A stretch of 64,000 nucleotides of DNA from Cribrihabitans_A pelagius (GCF_048820915.1 NZ_JBMERR010000002.1:254015-318014), one strand, 5' to 3'. Counted from the first letter of the stretch, positions 1-9,952 are shown. Program-made: numbers and translations. Notes: generated from the sequence alone by a model not told the origin.

Positions 1-896
1 ACATCGAGCGGCTTCTGCCCTTCGGTCCACGCCATCGCGTAGCGGTCTTCGCCCACTCGCGTGGCGGTGCCCTCGATGATGTTCACATCACCAATAAAAT
101 CAGCCACATACACCGAGTTCGGTGTTTCGTAGATGCGGTCCGGGGTGGCCACCTGCACGATGCGGCCGTGGTCCATCACCGCAACCCGGCTGGCCACGGT
201 CATCGCTTCTTCCTGGTCGTGGGTCACGATCACGAAGGTGGTGCCGGTCTTCTCCTGAATATCCATCAGCTCGAACTGGGTGTCCTGGCGCAGTTTCTTG
301 TCGAGCGCGCCGAGCGGCTCGTCCAGCAGCAGAAGCTTTGGCGCCTTGGCCAGCGAGCGCGCCAGTGCCACCCGCTGGCGCTGGCCGCCGGAGATCTGGT
401 GCGGCTTGCGGCGGGCGAAGTTCTCCAGCCGGGTCAGGCGCAGCATTTCGGTGACGCGGCCGGCAATGTCATCCTTGGCCATGCCCTCGCGCTTGAGGCC
501 GAAGGCGATGTTCTCCCAGACCGACAGGTGCGGGAACAAGGCGTAGGACTGGAACATCATGTTGACCGCGCGCTTGTTCGGCGGCACCCGGGCGATGTCC
601 TGCCCGGCGAGGTAGATGGTGCCCTCGGTCGGGGTCTCGAACCCGGCCAGCATCCGCATCAGGGTGGTCTTGCCGCAGCCCGACGGCCCCAGGAGGGCAA
701 AGAATTCGCGCTCGTGAATGCCGATGGTCAAGTCGTCGATGGCGGTGAATTCGCCAAAACGCTTGGTCACATTCTGGAACTGGATCAGGGGCTTGGCCTG
801 GGGATCGTTCCAGGGCTCGAAAACGGAGTTGGTCACGCCGGCCTCCTTCGAGGTGCTCGGGGAGGTCTTCTGGGTCGGGAGGGTCTGAACGTCCAT
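1..896 (-). CDS. potG: Polyamine ABC transporter ATP-binding protein (PotG/PotA type), 3' end outside window
   Basis: ATPase that would power import of putrescine or a related polyamine across the inner membrane. Translating the minus strand from the ATG at 894-896 gives 298 codons with no stop before the window edge, so the C-terminus is missing. Walker A GPSGCGKTT is at residues 70-78, followed by the signature ISGGQRQRVALARS, Walker B LLLLDEPLGALD and the switch His in VTHDQEEAMT. The C-terminal part enters the TOBE-type regulatory domain. It lies 74 bp downstream of the potF-like gene on the same strand, the usual potF-potG order, so permease genes are expected beyond the edge. The family is clear; the exact substrate is inferred from the neighbour. 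Confidence 0.9.
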   Translation of the reverse strand, partial: MDVQTLPTQKTSPSTSKEAGVTNSVFEPWNDPQAKPLIQFQNVTKRFGEFTAIDDLTIGIHEREFFALLGPSGCGKTTLMRMLAGFETPTEGTIYLAGQDIARVPPNKRAVNMMFQSYALFPHLSVWENIAFGLKREGMAKDDIAGRVTEMLRLTRLENFARRKPHQISGGQRQRVALARSLAKAPKLLLLDEPLGALDKKLRQDTQFELMDIQEKTGTTFVIVTHDQEEAMTVASRVAVMDHGRIVQVATPDRIYETPNSVYVADFIGDVNIIEGTATRVGEDRYAMAWTEGQKPLD

Positions 897-970
897 TTGG
901 GAAAGGGTCCCTGTGTGGCGGGGAGAGGGGGCAGGGCGCGGTCTGTGCGCCCTGCCGGTCCGGGCACGGA

Positions 971-2056
971 TCAGGTGCCGGACTTGATCTTGGTCCACAG
1001 GCGCGTCACCACGCGCTGCACCTTGGGTTCGTAGGGCGTGGTGGTGAAGAGGTTCTCCAGCGTCTTTTCGTCCGGGTAGATCGCCGGGTCGCCGCTCACG
1101 TCCTCGACCAGGTGCTCCTGCGAGGCCTTGTTGCCGTTGGCGTAGTAGACGTAGTTCGACGCCGCCGCCATGTTCTTGGGATCCATGATGAAATTCAGGA
1201 ACTTGTGCGCCGCATCCGGGTTCGGCGCGTCAACCGGGATGGCCATCTGGTCGAACCACATCTGGGCGCCTTCCTTGGGCGCGTGATAGGCGATCTCGGC
1301 ACCGTTGCCCGCTTCGGCGGCGCGGTCGCGGGCCTGCAGGATGTCGCCGGACCAGCCAACCGCGACGCAGATGTCGCCGTTGGCCAGCGCATTGATGTAT
1401 TCGGAAGAATGGAACTTCTGGATGTGCGGGCGGATCGGGGCAAAGACCTCCTCCGCCTTGGCGATTACATCCGGGTCATGGCTGTCGGGATCCTCGCCGA
1501 TGTAATTGAGCGCCGCGGGAATCATCTCAGCCGGGGCGTCCAGGAAATGCACGCCGCATTCCGCGAGCTTTTCCATGTTCTCCGGCTTGAACACCAGGTC
1601 CCAGCTGTCGATGGGCGCATCCTCGCCCAGGATTTCCTTCACCTTATTGACGTTCGCGCCAATACCGGTGGTGCCCCACATGTAGTTGATCGAGTATTCA
1701 TTGCCGGGATCGTACTGCGCGGTGCGTTTCTCGATCAGATCCCACATATGCTCATGGTTGGGCAGCTTTTCCATGTCCAGCTTCTGGAAGGCGCCCGCCG
1801 CAATCTGCCGCTGCAGGAATGTGCCGGAGGGCACCACCACGTCATAGCCGGAGCCGCCCGCCAGCATTTTGGTTTCCAGAACCTCGTTGCTGTCAAAGAC
1901 GTCGTAGATCAGTTCGATGCCGGTGTCTTCCTCGAACTTCGCAAGCAGGTCCTCGTCGATGTAGTCGGACCAGTTGTAGACGCGCACCTCTTCCGCGGCG
2001 GCACCGGCAGCGATCAGCGCGGCGGCGGCGGTCAAGGTCATCGTTTTCAGTGTCAT
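971..2056 (-). CDS. potF: Polyamine ABC transporter periplasmic substrate-binding protein (PotF/PotD family)
   Basis: Periplasmic receptor that would deliver putrescine-like polyamines to the transporter whose ATPase follows. It has 361 residues, normal for the family. A signal peptide (MTLKTMTLTAAAALIAAGAAA) precedes the mature start EEVRVYNWSDYI, the typical N-terminus of PotF/PotD proteins. The ribosome-binding site GGGAGA sits just upstream of the ATG. The gene heads a minus-strand operon and is divergent from a GntR regulator. The shared control region holds an ATTTGATCA site also found upstream of the aminotransferase gene. Substrate choice between putrescine and spermidine cannot be fixed from sequence alone. 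Confidence 0.9.
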   Translation of the reverse strand: MTLKTMTLTAAAALIAAGAAAEEVRVYNWSDYIDEDLLAKFEEDTGIELIYDVFDSNEVLETKMLAGGSGYDVVVPSGTFLQRQIAAGAFQKLDMEKLPNHEHMWDLIEKRTAQYDPGNEYSINYMWGTTGIGANVNKVKEILGEDAPIDSWDLVFKPENMEKLAECGVHFLDAPAEMIPAALNYIGEDPDSHDPDVIAKAEEVFAPIRPHIQKFHSSEYINALANGDICVAVGWSGDILQARDRAAEAGNGAEIAYHAPKEGAQMWFDQMAIPVDAPNPDAAHKFLNFIMDPKNMAAASNYVYYANGNKASQEHLVEDVSGDPAIYPDEKTLENLFTTTPYEPKVQRVVTRLWTKIKSGT

Positions 2057-2101
2057 GGAAATCTCCCTGTGCGTGCCGGTTTCGCAGCCCGGCTGGAATG
2101 G

Positions 2102-2131
2102 ATTTGATCAAGTTTTGCCTGATTGGGCAAT
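2102..2131. promoter_or_regulatory. Candidate GntR operator between potF and gntR
   Basis: ATTTGATCAAG at 2102-2112 is followed by TTGCCTGATTGGGCAA, an imperfect palindrome with TTGCC/GGCAA arms. The same pair of elements (ATTTGATCA then GGGCAA) recurs at 2904-2924 upstream of the aminotransferase gene. Its position between divergent genes, one encoding a GntR regulator, suggests autoregulation and control of potF. This is inference from motif repetition. Confidence 0.45.
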
Positions 2132-2213
2132 ACCGTTTATGTTTTCACCCGGGCAGAGATGGTGCAAGCTGCCCGCAAAAGCGGAGGTGAAACCCAAGGT
2201 GAACGAGACCAAT

Positions 2214-2885
2214 ATGCAGGCCGCAGCGGCAGCGGACGGCGGCGCCAAACAGCCGGCCCATGAAACCGTCTACCAGACCCTGCGGGCGCAGATTCTGTTC
2301 GGGGAGCTGGCGCCGGGACAGGCGGTGACGATCCAGGGGCTGGTGGAGGCGCTGGGCGCGGGCATGACGCCGGTGCGCGAGGCGATCCGGCGGCTGATCT
2401 CGGACGGTGCGCTGATGTTTCAGGGCAACCGCCGCGTGTCGGTGCCCGAGCTGACGACCGAGGATCTGGATGAGCTGGTTTTTGCAAGAAAAACAATCGA
2501 GTGCGAGCTTGCGCGCCGGGCTACCCTGCGCATTGCGGAGACCCGGATTGCAGATCTTGAGGCCATCGACGGTGCGCTCGACAAGGCCATCATGGGCGGC
2601 GACGTGGCAGGCTACCTGGTGCAGAATTACAGCTTCCATACCGTGCTGTACGGGGAGGCCGGCGCCCCCATCCTCAGCGACATGGCAGACCGGCTGTGGC
2701 TGCGCTTCGGCCCCTCGCTGCGGGTGGTCTGCGGGCGGCTTGGCACCCAGAGCTTTCCGGACCGGCACAAGGACATTCTGGAGGCGCTGAAGCGGCAGGA
2801 CGCCGAACTGGCGGCGCTGGCGATGGAGCGCGATGTGACGCAGGGCATGGAGCAGGTGCGGCAGGGGCTGGACGCGGCCAACTGA
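2214..2885 (+). CDS. GntR-family transcriptional regulator (FCD domain)
   Basis: DNA-binding regulator, probably of the adjoining polyamine uptake and catabolism genes. From the ATG at 2214 it has 223 residues: an N-terminal winged helix-turn-helix (HETVYQTLRAQILFGELAPG, then MTPVREAIRRLISDG) and a C-terminal FCD-type all-helical effector domain. The frame is open further upstream with a GTG at 2199 behind GGAGG (2182-2186), so the start may be 15 bases earlier. Longer versions overlap the control region and are unlikely. It lies between divergent potF and a co-directional aminotransferase gene, and repeated ATTTGATCA sites occur on both sides. The effector is unknown; a polyamine or its aldehyde product is a guess. 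Confidence 0.85.
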   Translation: MQAAAAADGGAKQPAHETVYQTLRAQILFGELAPGQAVTIQGLVEALGAGMTPVREAIRRLISDGALMFQGNRRVSVPELTTEDLDELVFARKTIECELARRATLRIAETRIADLEAIDGALDKAIMGGDVAGYLVQNYSFHTVLYGEAGAPILSDMADRLWLRFGPSLRVVCGRLGTQSFPDRHKDILEALKRQDAELAALAMERDVTQGMEQVRQGLDAAN

Positions 2886-2903
2886 TTCGATTGACACGCG
2901 GAT

Positions 2904-2926
2904 ATTTGATCATATTCTGGGCAACA
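2904..2926. promoter_or_regulatory. Candidate operator upstream of the aminotransferase gene
   Basis: ATTTGATCATA (2904-2914) followed by GGGCAA repeats the arrangement seen at 2102-2131. It lies 39 bp before the ATG of the aminotransferase gene and 19 bp after the GntR stop codon. It is probably a second site for the same regulator. Confidence 0.4.
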
Positions 2927-2952
2927 ATCTGTCTTTCTCAGGAGCCAGTCTC

Positions 2953-4347
2953 ATGACCGTGATCACCAACCACATGCCGACGGGCGAGCTGCAGGCGCTC
3001 GACGCGGCGCATCACATGCATCCCTTCACCGCCAACGGCGAGCTGGCGCAGAAGGGCGCGCGCATCATCACCCGCGCCAGCGGCGTGCATCTGACCGACA
3101 GCGAGGGCAACGAGATCCTCGACGCGATGGCCGGGCTGTGGTGCGTGAACATCGGCTATGGCCGCGACGAGCTGGCCGAGGCCGCCGCCCGCCAGATGCG
3201 CGAGCTGCCCTATTACAACACCTTCTTCCAGACCTCGCACGTGCCCGCCATCGCGCTGGCGGCGCGGCTGGCAGAGCTGGCGCCGGGCGATCTCAACAAC
3301 GTGTTCTTCGCAGGCTCCGGCTCGGAGGCGAATGACACCAACATCCGCATGGTGCGCCACTACTGGGCCGAAAAGGGCAAGCCCGGCAAATCCATCCTCA
3401 TCAGCCGCAAGAACGCCTATCACGGCTCCTCGGTCGGCAGCGGCTCGCTGGGCGGCATGAGCGGCATGCACGCCCAGGGCGGCCTGCCGATCCCGGACAT
3501 TCACCACATCAACCAGCCGGACTGGTGGTCCGAGGGCGGCGACATGCCGCCGGAGGAGTTCGGCCTCGCCCGCGCCCGCGAGCTGGAGGCGGCGATCCAG
3601 GAGCTGGGCGAAGACCGCGTCGCGGCCTTCATCGCGGAGCCGGTGCAGGGGGCGGGCGGGGTGATCGTGCCGCCGGAAACCTACTGGCCGGAAATCCAGC
3701 GTATCTGTGACAAATACGAGATCCTGCTGATCGCCGACGAGGTGATCTGCGGCTTCGGGCGCACCGGCAACTGGTTCGGCAGCGAAACCCTGGGCATCCG
3801 CCCCGACATCATGACCATCGCCAAGGGGCTGAGTTCGGGCTACGCGCCGATCGGCGGCTCGATCGTGAGCGACGAGGTCGCCGCGGTCATCGCGGGCGGC
3901 GAGTTCAACCACGGCTACACCTATTCCGGCCACCCGGTGGCGGCCGCGGTGGCGCTGGAGAACCTGCGCATCCTGGAGGAGGAAAACATCCTGGGCCATG
4001 TGCGCGACGTGGCAGCGCCCTATCTGAAACAGAAGTGGGAAGCGCTGGCCGGTCACCCGCTGGTGGGCGAGGCCAAGATCGCCGGTCTGATGGGCTCGAT
4101 CGCGCTGACGCCCGACAAGGAAACCCGCGCGCCCTTTGCCGCCGAGGCAGGCACCGTGGGTTTCCTCTGCCGCGAGCGCTGCTTTGCCAACAACCTGGTG
4201 ATGCGCCACGTCGGCGACCGGATGATCATCGCGCCGCCGCTGGTGATCACGCCCGCGGAGATCGACGTGCTGATCGCCCGGGCCCGCCAGGCGCTGGACG
4301 AGGCCTACGCGGAAGCCAAGGAGAAGGGCCTGCTGGCGGCGGCCTGA
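2953..4347 (+). CDS. Class III aminotransferase, probable putrescine/polyamine-pyruvate aminotransferase (SpuC-like)
   Basis: PLP enzyme expected to transfer the terminal amino group of putrescine or a related diamine to pyruvate, the first step of polyamine catabolism. The 464 residues match the class III omega-aminotransferase length. Visible landmarks are GSGSEANDTNIRMVRHYW (PLP phosphate region), FIAEPVQGAGGVIVPP, LIADEVICGFGRTG and the Schiff-base lysine K291 in TIAKGLSSGY. The early segment LDAMAGLWCVNIGYGR is typical of SpuC-type enzymes. It lies 67 bp after the GntR gene and ahead of a polyamine-type ABC operon, which supports the assignment. Taurine- or beta-alanine-pyruvate aminotransferases are close relatives and cannot be excluded. 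Confidence 0.85.
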   Translation: MTVITNHMPTGELQALDAAHHMHPFTANGELAQKGARIITRASGVHLTDSEGNEILDAMAGLWCVNIGYGRDELAEAAARQMRELPYYNTFFQTSHVPAIALAARLAELAPGDLNNVFFAGSGSEANDTNIRMVRHYWAEKGKPGKSILISRKNAYHGSSVGSGSLGGMSGMHAQGGLPIPDIHHINQPDWWSEGGDMPPEEFGLARARELEAAIQELGEDRVAAFIAEPVQGAGGVIVPPETYWPEIQRICDKYEILLIADEVICGFGRTGNWFGSETLGIRPDIMTIAKGLSSGYAPIGGSIVSDEVAAVIAGGEFNHGYTYSGHPVAAAVALENLRILEEENILGHVRDVAAPYLKQKWEALAGHPLVGEAKIAGLMGSIALTPDKETRAPFAAEAGTVGFLCRERCFANNLVMRHVGDRMIIAPPLVITPAEIDVLIARARQALDEAYAEAKEKGLLAAA

Positions 4348-4709
4348 CCCGGCTGTCTCTGGCGCGGCTCCGCCCTGCGCTCTGGAATCACCTGCCCCCG
4401 TGCCCGCCAGGGCGCGGGGGTTTTACGCTGAATTTGCGCCGCGGCCGCGAATTGCGGCGCCGCGCCGCAAAGCCCCCCTTGCGTGCCGCAAATCATCCGC
4501 TACGTTACGGAACTTACGATTTAATCACGCCAGCCGGTCCGCGATCAGCGCGGTCCGCCCGCCCGGCCCGCAGAGTCCGCGCGGCCGCGTCCAGAGGCGG
4601 AAAGATTATTTTTTTCATCCCTAGCACTCGCTATGCTGGGTGTGATTAAATCCACAACAAGCGCAGAGCTGAAATCTGCCAGAGGTTAAAAATAAACGGG
4701 GAGCCTGCT
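4348..4709. other. Intergenic control region before the second ABC operon
   Basis: 362 bp without a gene. It holds a strong terminator for the aminotransferase gene (4396-4425), then an 11-bp inverted repeat, GATTTAATCAC at 4518-4528 and its complement GTGATTAAATC at 4642-4652, and the probable promoter of the downstream operon. Both repeat arms contain ATTTAATCA, close to the ATTTGATCA sites around the GntR gene. Confidence 0.5.
4396..4425 (+). terminator. Rho-independent terminator after the aminotransferase gene
   Basis: An 11-bp GC stem (CCCCCGTGCCC / GGGCGCGGGGG, one G-U pair) with the loop GCCA is followed directly by TTTT. It lies 49 bp past the stop codon and separates the aminotransferase gene from the next operon. 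Confidence 0.85.
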
Positions 4710-5810
4710 TTGGCTGATGCGTCAAACACTGATGCGTTCGTAGAGTTCGAACGCGTCCAAAAGAGCTACGATGGCGAAAATCTCGTTGTCAAAGATCTCA
4801 ACCTCACCATGCCCAAAGGCGAATTCCTGACCATGCTGGGGCCGTCGGGGTCCGGCAAGACCACCTGCCTGATGATGCTGGCAGGGTTCGAGACCGCCAC
4901 TCACGGCGATATCCGGCTGGGCGGCACCTCGATCAACAACATCCCGCCGCACAAGCGCGGCATCGGCATGGTGTTCCAGAACTACGCGCTGTTCCCCCAC
5001 ATGACCATCGCGGAAAACCTCTCGTTCCCCTTGGAAGTGCGCAAGTTGGGCAAGTCCGAGCGCGAGCAGAAGGTGAAGCGGGCGCTGGACATGGTGGAGA
5101 TGGGCGCCTTCGGCGGCCGCCGCCCGGCACAGCTTTCGGGCGGCCAGCAGCAGCGGATCGCGCTGGCCCGCGCGCTGGTGTTCGAACCCGAGCTGGTGCT
5201 GATGGACGAACCGCTCGGCGCGCTCGACAAGCAGCTGCGCGAGAAGATGCAGTTCGAGATCACCAACCTGGCCCACAACCTCGGCATCACCACGGTTTAT
5301 GTGACCCATGACCAGACCGAGGCGCTGACCATGTCGGACCGGGTTGCGGTCTTCGACGACGGCCGCATCCAGCAGCTGGCGCCGCCCGATCAGCTGTATG
5401 AAGAGCCGGAAAACAGCTTCGTCGCCCAGTTCATCGGCGAGAACAACACGCTGGAAGGCACTGTCAAGGAGATCAAGAACGGGCTGGCGCTGGTCCAGCT
5501 TGACGACGGCGGGCTGATCGACTGCAAGCCGGTGAACGTCTCCAAGCCCGGTGAGCGCACCCGCGTCTCGATTCGCCCCGAGCGGGTCGAGTACAACAAG
5601 GACCGCCTGCGCGAAGGCGTCCACACGCTGAAAGCGGAAGTGCTGGAATTCATCTACATGGGCGACATCTTCCGCACCCGGCTGCGGGTGGCCGGCAATG
5701 ACGAGTTCATTATCAAGACCCGGAACGCACCCGACCAGGTCCGTCTTCAGCCCGGCCGGCAGATCGAAATCGGCTGGCTGCCGGAAGACTGCCGCGCGTT
5801 GGACGCCTGA
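4710..5810 (+). CDS. ABC transporter ATP-binding protein, polyamine family (second system)
   Basis: ATPase of a second spermidine/putrescine-family importer. It has 366 residues with Walker A GPSGSGKTT at 44-52, signature LSGGQQQRIALARAL, Walker B LVLMDEPLGALD, switch VTHDQTEALTMSD and a C-terminal TOBE domain (about 260-366). The start is a TTG at 4710 with GGGGAG seven bases upstream; no ATG fits as well. It is the first gene of a four-gene operon (ATPase, binding protein, two permeases). The first nucleotide-binding residues align without gaps to PotA-type proteins. The substrate is not determined; location suggests a polyamine or related cation. Confidence 0.9.
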   Translation: MADASNTDAFVEFERVQKSYDGENLVVKDLNLTMPKGEFLTMLGPSGSGKTTCLMMLAGFETATHGDIRLGGTSINNIPPHKRGIGMVFQNYALFPHMTIAENLSFPLEVRKLGKSEREQKVKRALDMVEMGAFGGRRPAQLSGGQQQRIALARALVFEPELVLMDEPLGALDKQLREKMQFEITNLAHNLGITTVYVTHDQTEALTMSDRVAVFDDGRIQQLAPPDQLYEEPENSFVAQFIGENNTLEGTVKEIKNGLALVQLDDGGLIDCKPVNVSKPGERTRVSIRPERVEYNKDRLREGVHTLKAEVLEFIYMGDIFRTRLRVAGNDEFIIKTRNAPDQVRLQPGRQIEIGWLPEDCRALDA

Positions 5811-5895
5811 GCCGGCGCGCCGCTTCGAACCCCCGGCGGGCGAACGACCGGGGGGGCAATTCACGACGACGAATTTCAACAAGGAGAGTATCTCT

Positions 5896-6996
<1,101 letters not shown>

Positions 6997-7085
6997 TCGC
7001 CTGACCGCGATCTGACCATCGGGAAAGGGCTCACGCCGAGGTGCCCTTTCCCCACCATAAAGAACCCGACAGGGGGTTTCCCAAC

Positions 7086-8714
7086 ATGAGCGATACAACC
7101 CTTTCCGGACCGGTGCTTGCCGCCGACGGCAGGCCGCTGAAGCGCAGCCTGGCCCGTGCCCTCCGGATGCAGAAGATCCGCGCGCTGATGCTGATCGCGC
7201 CGCTTTTGCTTTTTGTCCTGCTGACCTTCATTCTCCCGATCGCGGACATGCTGTTCCGCTCGGTCGAGAACCGCATCGTGCAGGACACCCTTCCGCAGAC
7301 CGTGGTGGCGGTGCAGCAGTGGGACGCCGACAGCGGTGAAATCCCGCCCGAACCGGTGTTCGAAGCGCTGGCCTACGACATGGTGGAGGCTGCCGAGCGC
7401 AAGGAACACACCCGTGTTGGTTCCCGGCTGAACTATGAAACGCCCGGCATCTCCTCGCTGTTCCGCAAGGCAGGCCGCCGCGCCGACGACATCGGCGAGG
7501 GTTACCTGAAACAGTTTGCAGCCCTCGACCCCGCATGGGAGGAGCCGCAGACCTTTCTCGCGATCTTCGCCGATCCCGAGTGGCTGGAGGACCGCGCAAG
7601 CAGCGAAAAGGAGCCGCGCTTCCGCCTTTCGGATGCCGCGCGCAATGCGCTGCCTGTGGCCAGTGCCGCCTATCTCAGCTTTGCCCGCACTATTCAGGAC
7701 GAGGATAACGACAGCCCGACCGAGGAAGAGCCCTGGGCGCCGGTCTATATGGCGCTGCATGCCGACCTCGCGGCCAATCCCTTTGCCGTCCGGGCTTTCG
7801 AAGGCGACCCGCAGCGCCTGCTGCAGGAAGCCGCCGCGCTGATCGAATCGGGTCAGATGGAAACCGAATCCGCCCGCGACGCCTTCATCAAGATGGACAA
7901 GGACTGGGCCGACCCCGAGGTCTGGCGCACCCTCAAGACTTATGCCGGCAAATACACCAACGGCTACTTCCTGAATGCCGCCGATCTGCAGAAAAGCCCG
8001 GACGGCCCCGAGCTGCGCCCCGAAGACGAGCGCATCTACGGCACCCTGTTCCTGCGCACGCTGGTGATGTCGCTGGCGATCACCTGCAGCTGCATCGTGC
8101 TCGGCTACCCGGTGGCCTGGATTCTCGCCAACCTGCCGTCGCGCACCGCTAACCTCTTGATGATCCTGGTGCTGCTGCCGTTCTGGACCTCGCTCCTGGT
8201 GCGCACCTCGGCCTGGAAGGTGATGCTGCAGCAGCAGGGCGTGATCAACGACACGCTGGTCTGGCTGGGGCTGGTCAGCGACAGCGACCGGCTGGTGATG
8301 ATCAACAACCAGTTCGGCACCATCGTGGCGATGACCCACATCCTGCTGCCGTTCATGATCCTGCCGATGTATTCGGTGATGCAGACCATCAACCCCACCT
8401 ACCTGCGGGCGGCGAAATCCCTGGGCGCGACCAACTGGACGGCGTTCTGGCGGGTTTATTTCCCGCAGTCGGTGCCGGGCATCGGCGCGGGCTCGATCCT
8501 CGTTTTCATCCTGGCAATCGGCTACTACATCACGCCGGAACTGGTCGGCGGCACCAAGGGTGTCTTTATCTCCAACCGGATCGCCTTCCACATCTCGCAG
8601 TCGCTGAACTGGGGCCTGGCCGCAGCACTCGGGACCATCCTGCTGGTGGTCGTGCTCGGGCTCTACTGGGCCTATGACAAGATCGTCGGCATCGACAACG
8701 TGAAACTGGGATAA
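7086..8714 (+). CDS. ABC transporter permease, PotB-like, with a large periplasmic insertion
   Basis: Inner-membrane permease of the second importer, 542 residues, against about 280-420 for most family members. TM1 is at about 33-55 (LMLIAPLLLFVLLTFILPIA). About 255 hydrophilic, charged residues (60-316) follow before the conserved multi-helix core starts at LFLRTLVMSLAITCS. The coupling (EAA) loop reads LRAAKSLGATNWTAFWRV near 440. The topology puts the insertion in the periplasm, where it could contact the binding protein. No catalytic motif was recognised in it. The start ATG at 7086 lacks a strong Shine-Dalgarno sequence. The next permease gene starts five bases after the stop. Confidence 0.88.
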   Translation: MSDTTLSGPVLAADGRPLKRSLARALRMQKIRALMLIAPLLLFVLLTFILPIADMLFRSVENRIVQDTLPQTVVAVQQWDADSGEIPPEPVFEALAYDMVEAAERKEHTRVGSRLNYETPGISSLFRKAGRRADDIGEGYLKQFAALDPAWEEPQTFLAIFADPEWLEDRASSEKEPRFRLSDAARNALPVASAAYLSFARTIQDEDNDSPTEEEPWAPVYMALHADLAANPFAVRAFEGDPQRLLQEAAALIESGQMETESARDAFIKMDKDWADPEVWRTLKTYAGKYTNGYFLNAADLQKSPDGPELRPEDERIYGTLFLRTLVMSLAITCSCIVLGYPVAWILANLPSRTANLLMILVLLPFWTSLLVRTSAWKVMLQQQGVINDTLVWLGLVSDSDRLVMINNQFGTIVAMTHILLPFMILPMYSVMQTINPTYLRAAKSLGATNWTAFWRVYFPQSVPGIGAGSILVFILAIGYYITPELVGGTKGVFISNRIAFHISQSLNWGLAAALGTILLVVVLGLYWAYDKIVGIDNVKLG

Positions 8715-8719
8715 CCGAT

Positions 8720-9895
8720 ATGGCTTTGACACCTGTTGAAAACCAAACCCCCGGTTTCACCGCCGCGGTGGCCGCCGCCGCAGGCGCCTTCTTCGGCCTC
8801 TTCGTGGGCACCGCCCAGGGCTCAGGCTTGATCGGCGTGCTGGCGGGGGCCGTGCTTCTGGGTGTGATCGGCTTCGTCGCGGCCGGGCTCACGGAAAAGG
8901 AAACCCCGCTGCGCTGGCTGCTGCTCGCGGTCTTCGCGGCGGCGGGCTTCCTGCTTGGCGGCATCGTCGCCGGAGTGATCGGCGCGCTCTTCGGCTGGTT
9001 CACCGGCTGGTTCGTGTTCTGGATCGCCACCTCGCGCTACCGCGCCCACCTGGCGCCGTACCTCACCCCGGGCCAGGTGCTCTGGCATTATGCCTTCCGG
9101 GTGATCTGCGGGGTGATCTTCGTCTTCCTGATCACGCCGATACTGGTGGTGATGCCGCTCAGCTTCAACGCCGAGGACTTCTTCACCTTCACGCCTGAGA
9201 TGCTGCGTTTCGACCCTGAGGGCTATTCGCTCAAGCACTACCGGGACTTCTTCACCAACGACGACTGGCAGCAGGCGCTGTGGAACTCGGTGAAGATCGC
9301 GCCGATGGCAACAATCCTGTCGGTGGGCTTCGGCACCCTGGCGGCAATTGGCCTGAGCCAGCCGCATGTGCCCTTCCGCCGCGCCATCATGGCAATCCTG
9401 ATCTCGCCGATGATCGTGCCGCTGATCATCTCGGCGGCGGGGATGTACTTCTTTTACAGCCGGATCGGCCTGCAAGGCACCTACTTCGGCGTGGTGCTGG
9501 CGCATGCGGCCCTGGGCATCCCCTTCGTGATCATCACCGTGACCGCGACGCTGGTGGGCTTCGACCGCTCGCTCACCCGCGCGGCGGCGAACATGGGCGC
9601 AGGGCCCGTCACCACCTTCTTCAGGGTGCAGATGCCGCTGATCCTGCCCGGCGTGATCTCCGGCGGCCTGTTTGCCTTCATCACCTCCTTCGACGAGGTG
9701 GTGGTGGTGCTCTTCGTCGGCTCCGCCGGGCAGAAGACGCTGCCCTGGCAGATGTTCATCGGTCTGCGCGAGCAGATCTCGCCCACCATCCTCGCGGTGG
9801 CGACGATCCTGGTGGTGATCTCCATCGCGCTGCTCACCACGGTCGAGATGCTGCGCCGCCGCTCCGAGCGCCTGCGCGGCATGTCCCCAAGCTGA
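8720..9895 (+). CDS. ABC transporter permease, PotC-like, with an extra N-terminal membrane region
   Basis: Second permease of the importer, 391 residues, about 100 longer than typical PotC. The extra N-terminus (about 13-103) is rich in Gly and Ala and hydrophobic, with several likely membrane helices (AAAGAFFGLFVGTAQGSG, GFLLGGIVAGVIGALFGWF). The standard permease core starts near residue 130 (VIFVFLITPILVVMPLSF). The EAA coupling loop is LTRAAANMGAGPVTTFFRV near 285-303. Translation is probably coupled to the upstream permease (five-base gap). The glycine-zipper-like extension is unusual and might pair with the other permease's insertion, but that is speculation. Confidence 0.88.
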   Translation: MALTPVENQTPGFTAAVAAAAGAFFGLFVGTAQGSGLIGVLAGAVLLGVIGFVAAGLTEKETPLRWLLLAVFAAAGFLLGGIVAGVIGALFGWFTGWFVFWIATSRYRAHLAPYLTPGQVLWHYAFRVICGVIFVFLITPILVVMPLSFNAEDFFTFTPEMLRFDPEGYSLKHYRDFFTNDDWQQALWNSVKIAPMATILSVGFGTLAAIGLSQPHVPFRRAIMAILISPMIVPLIISAAGMYFFYSRIGLQGTYFGVVLAHAALGIPFVIITVTATLVGFDRSLTRAAANMGAGPVTTFFRVQMPLILPGVISGGLFAFITSFDEVVVVLFVGSAGQKTLPWQMFIGLREQISPTILAVATILVVISIALLTTVEMLRRRSERLRGMSPS

Positions 9896-9921
9896 CGCCA
9901 AGAACCACAAACCAAAACAAA

Positions 9922-9950
9922 AACAGGCCCCCAAGCGGGGCCTGTTCTGC
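9922..9950 (+). terminator. Hairpin ending the ABC operon
   Basis: A perfect 10-bp stem AACAGGCCCC / GGGGCCTGTT with the loop CAAGC lies 27 bp after the last permease stop. The T-tract is poor (CTGCAACTTTC), so it is a weaker terminator candidate than the others here. Confidence 0.6.
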
Positions 9951-9952
9951 AA

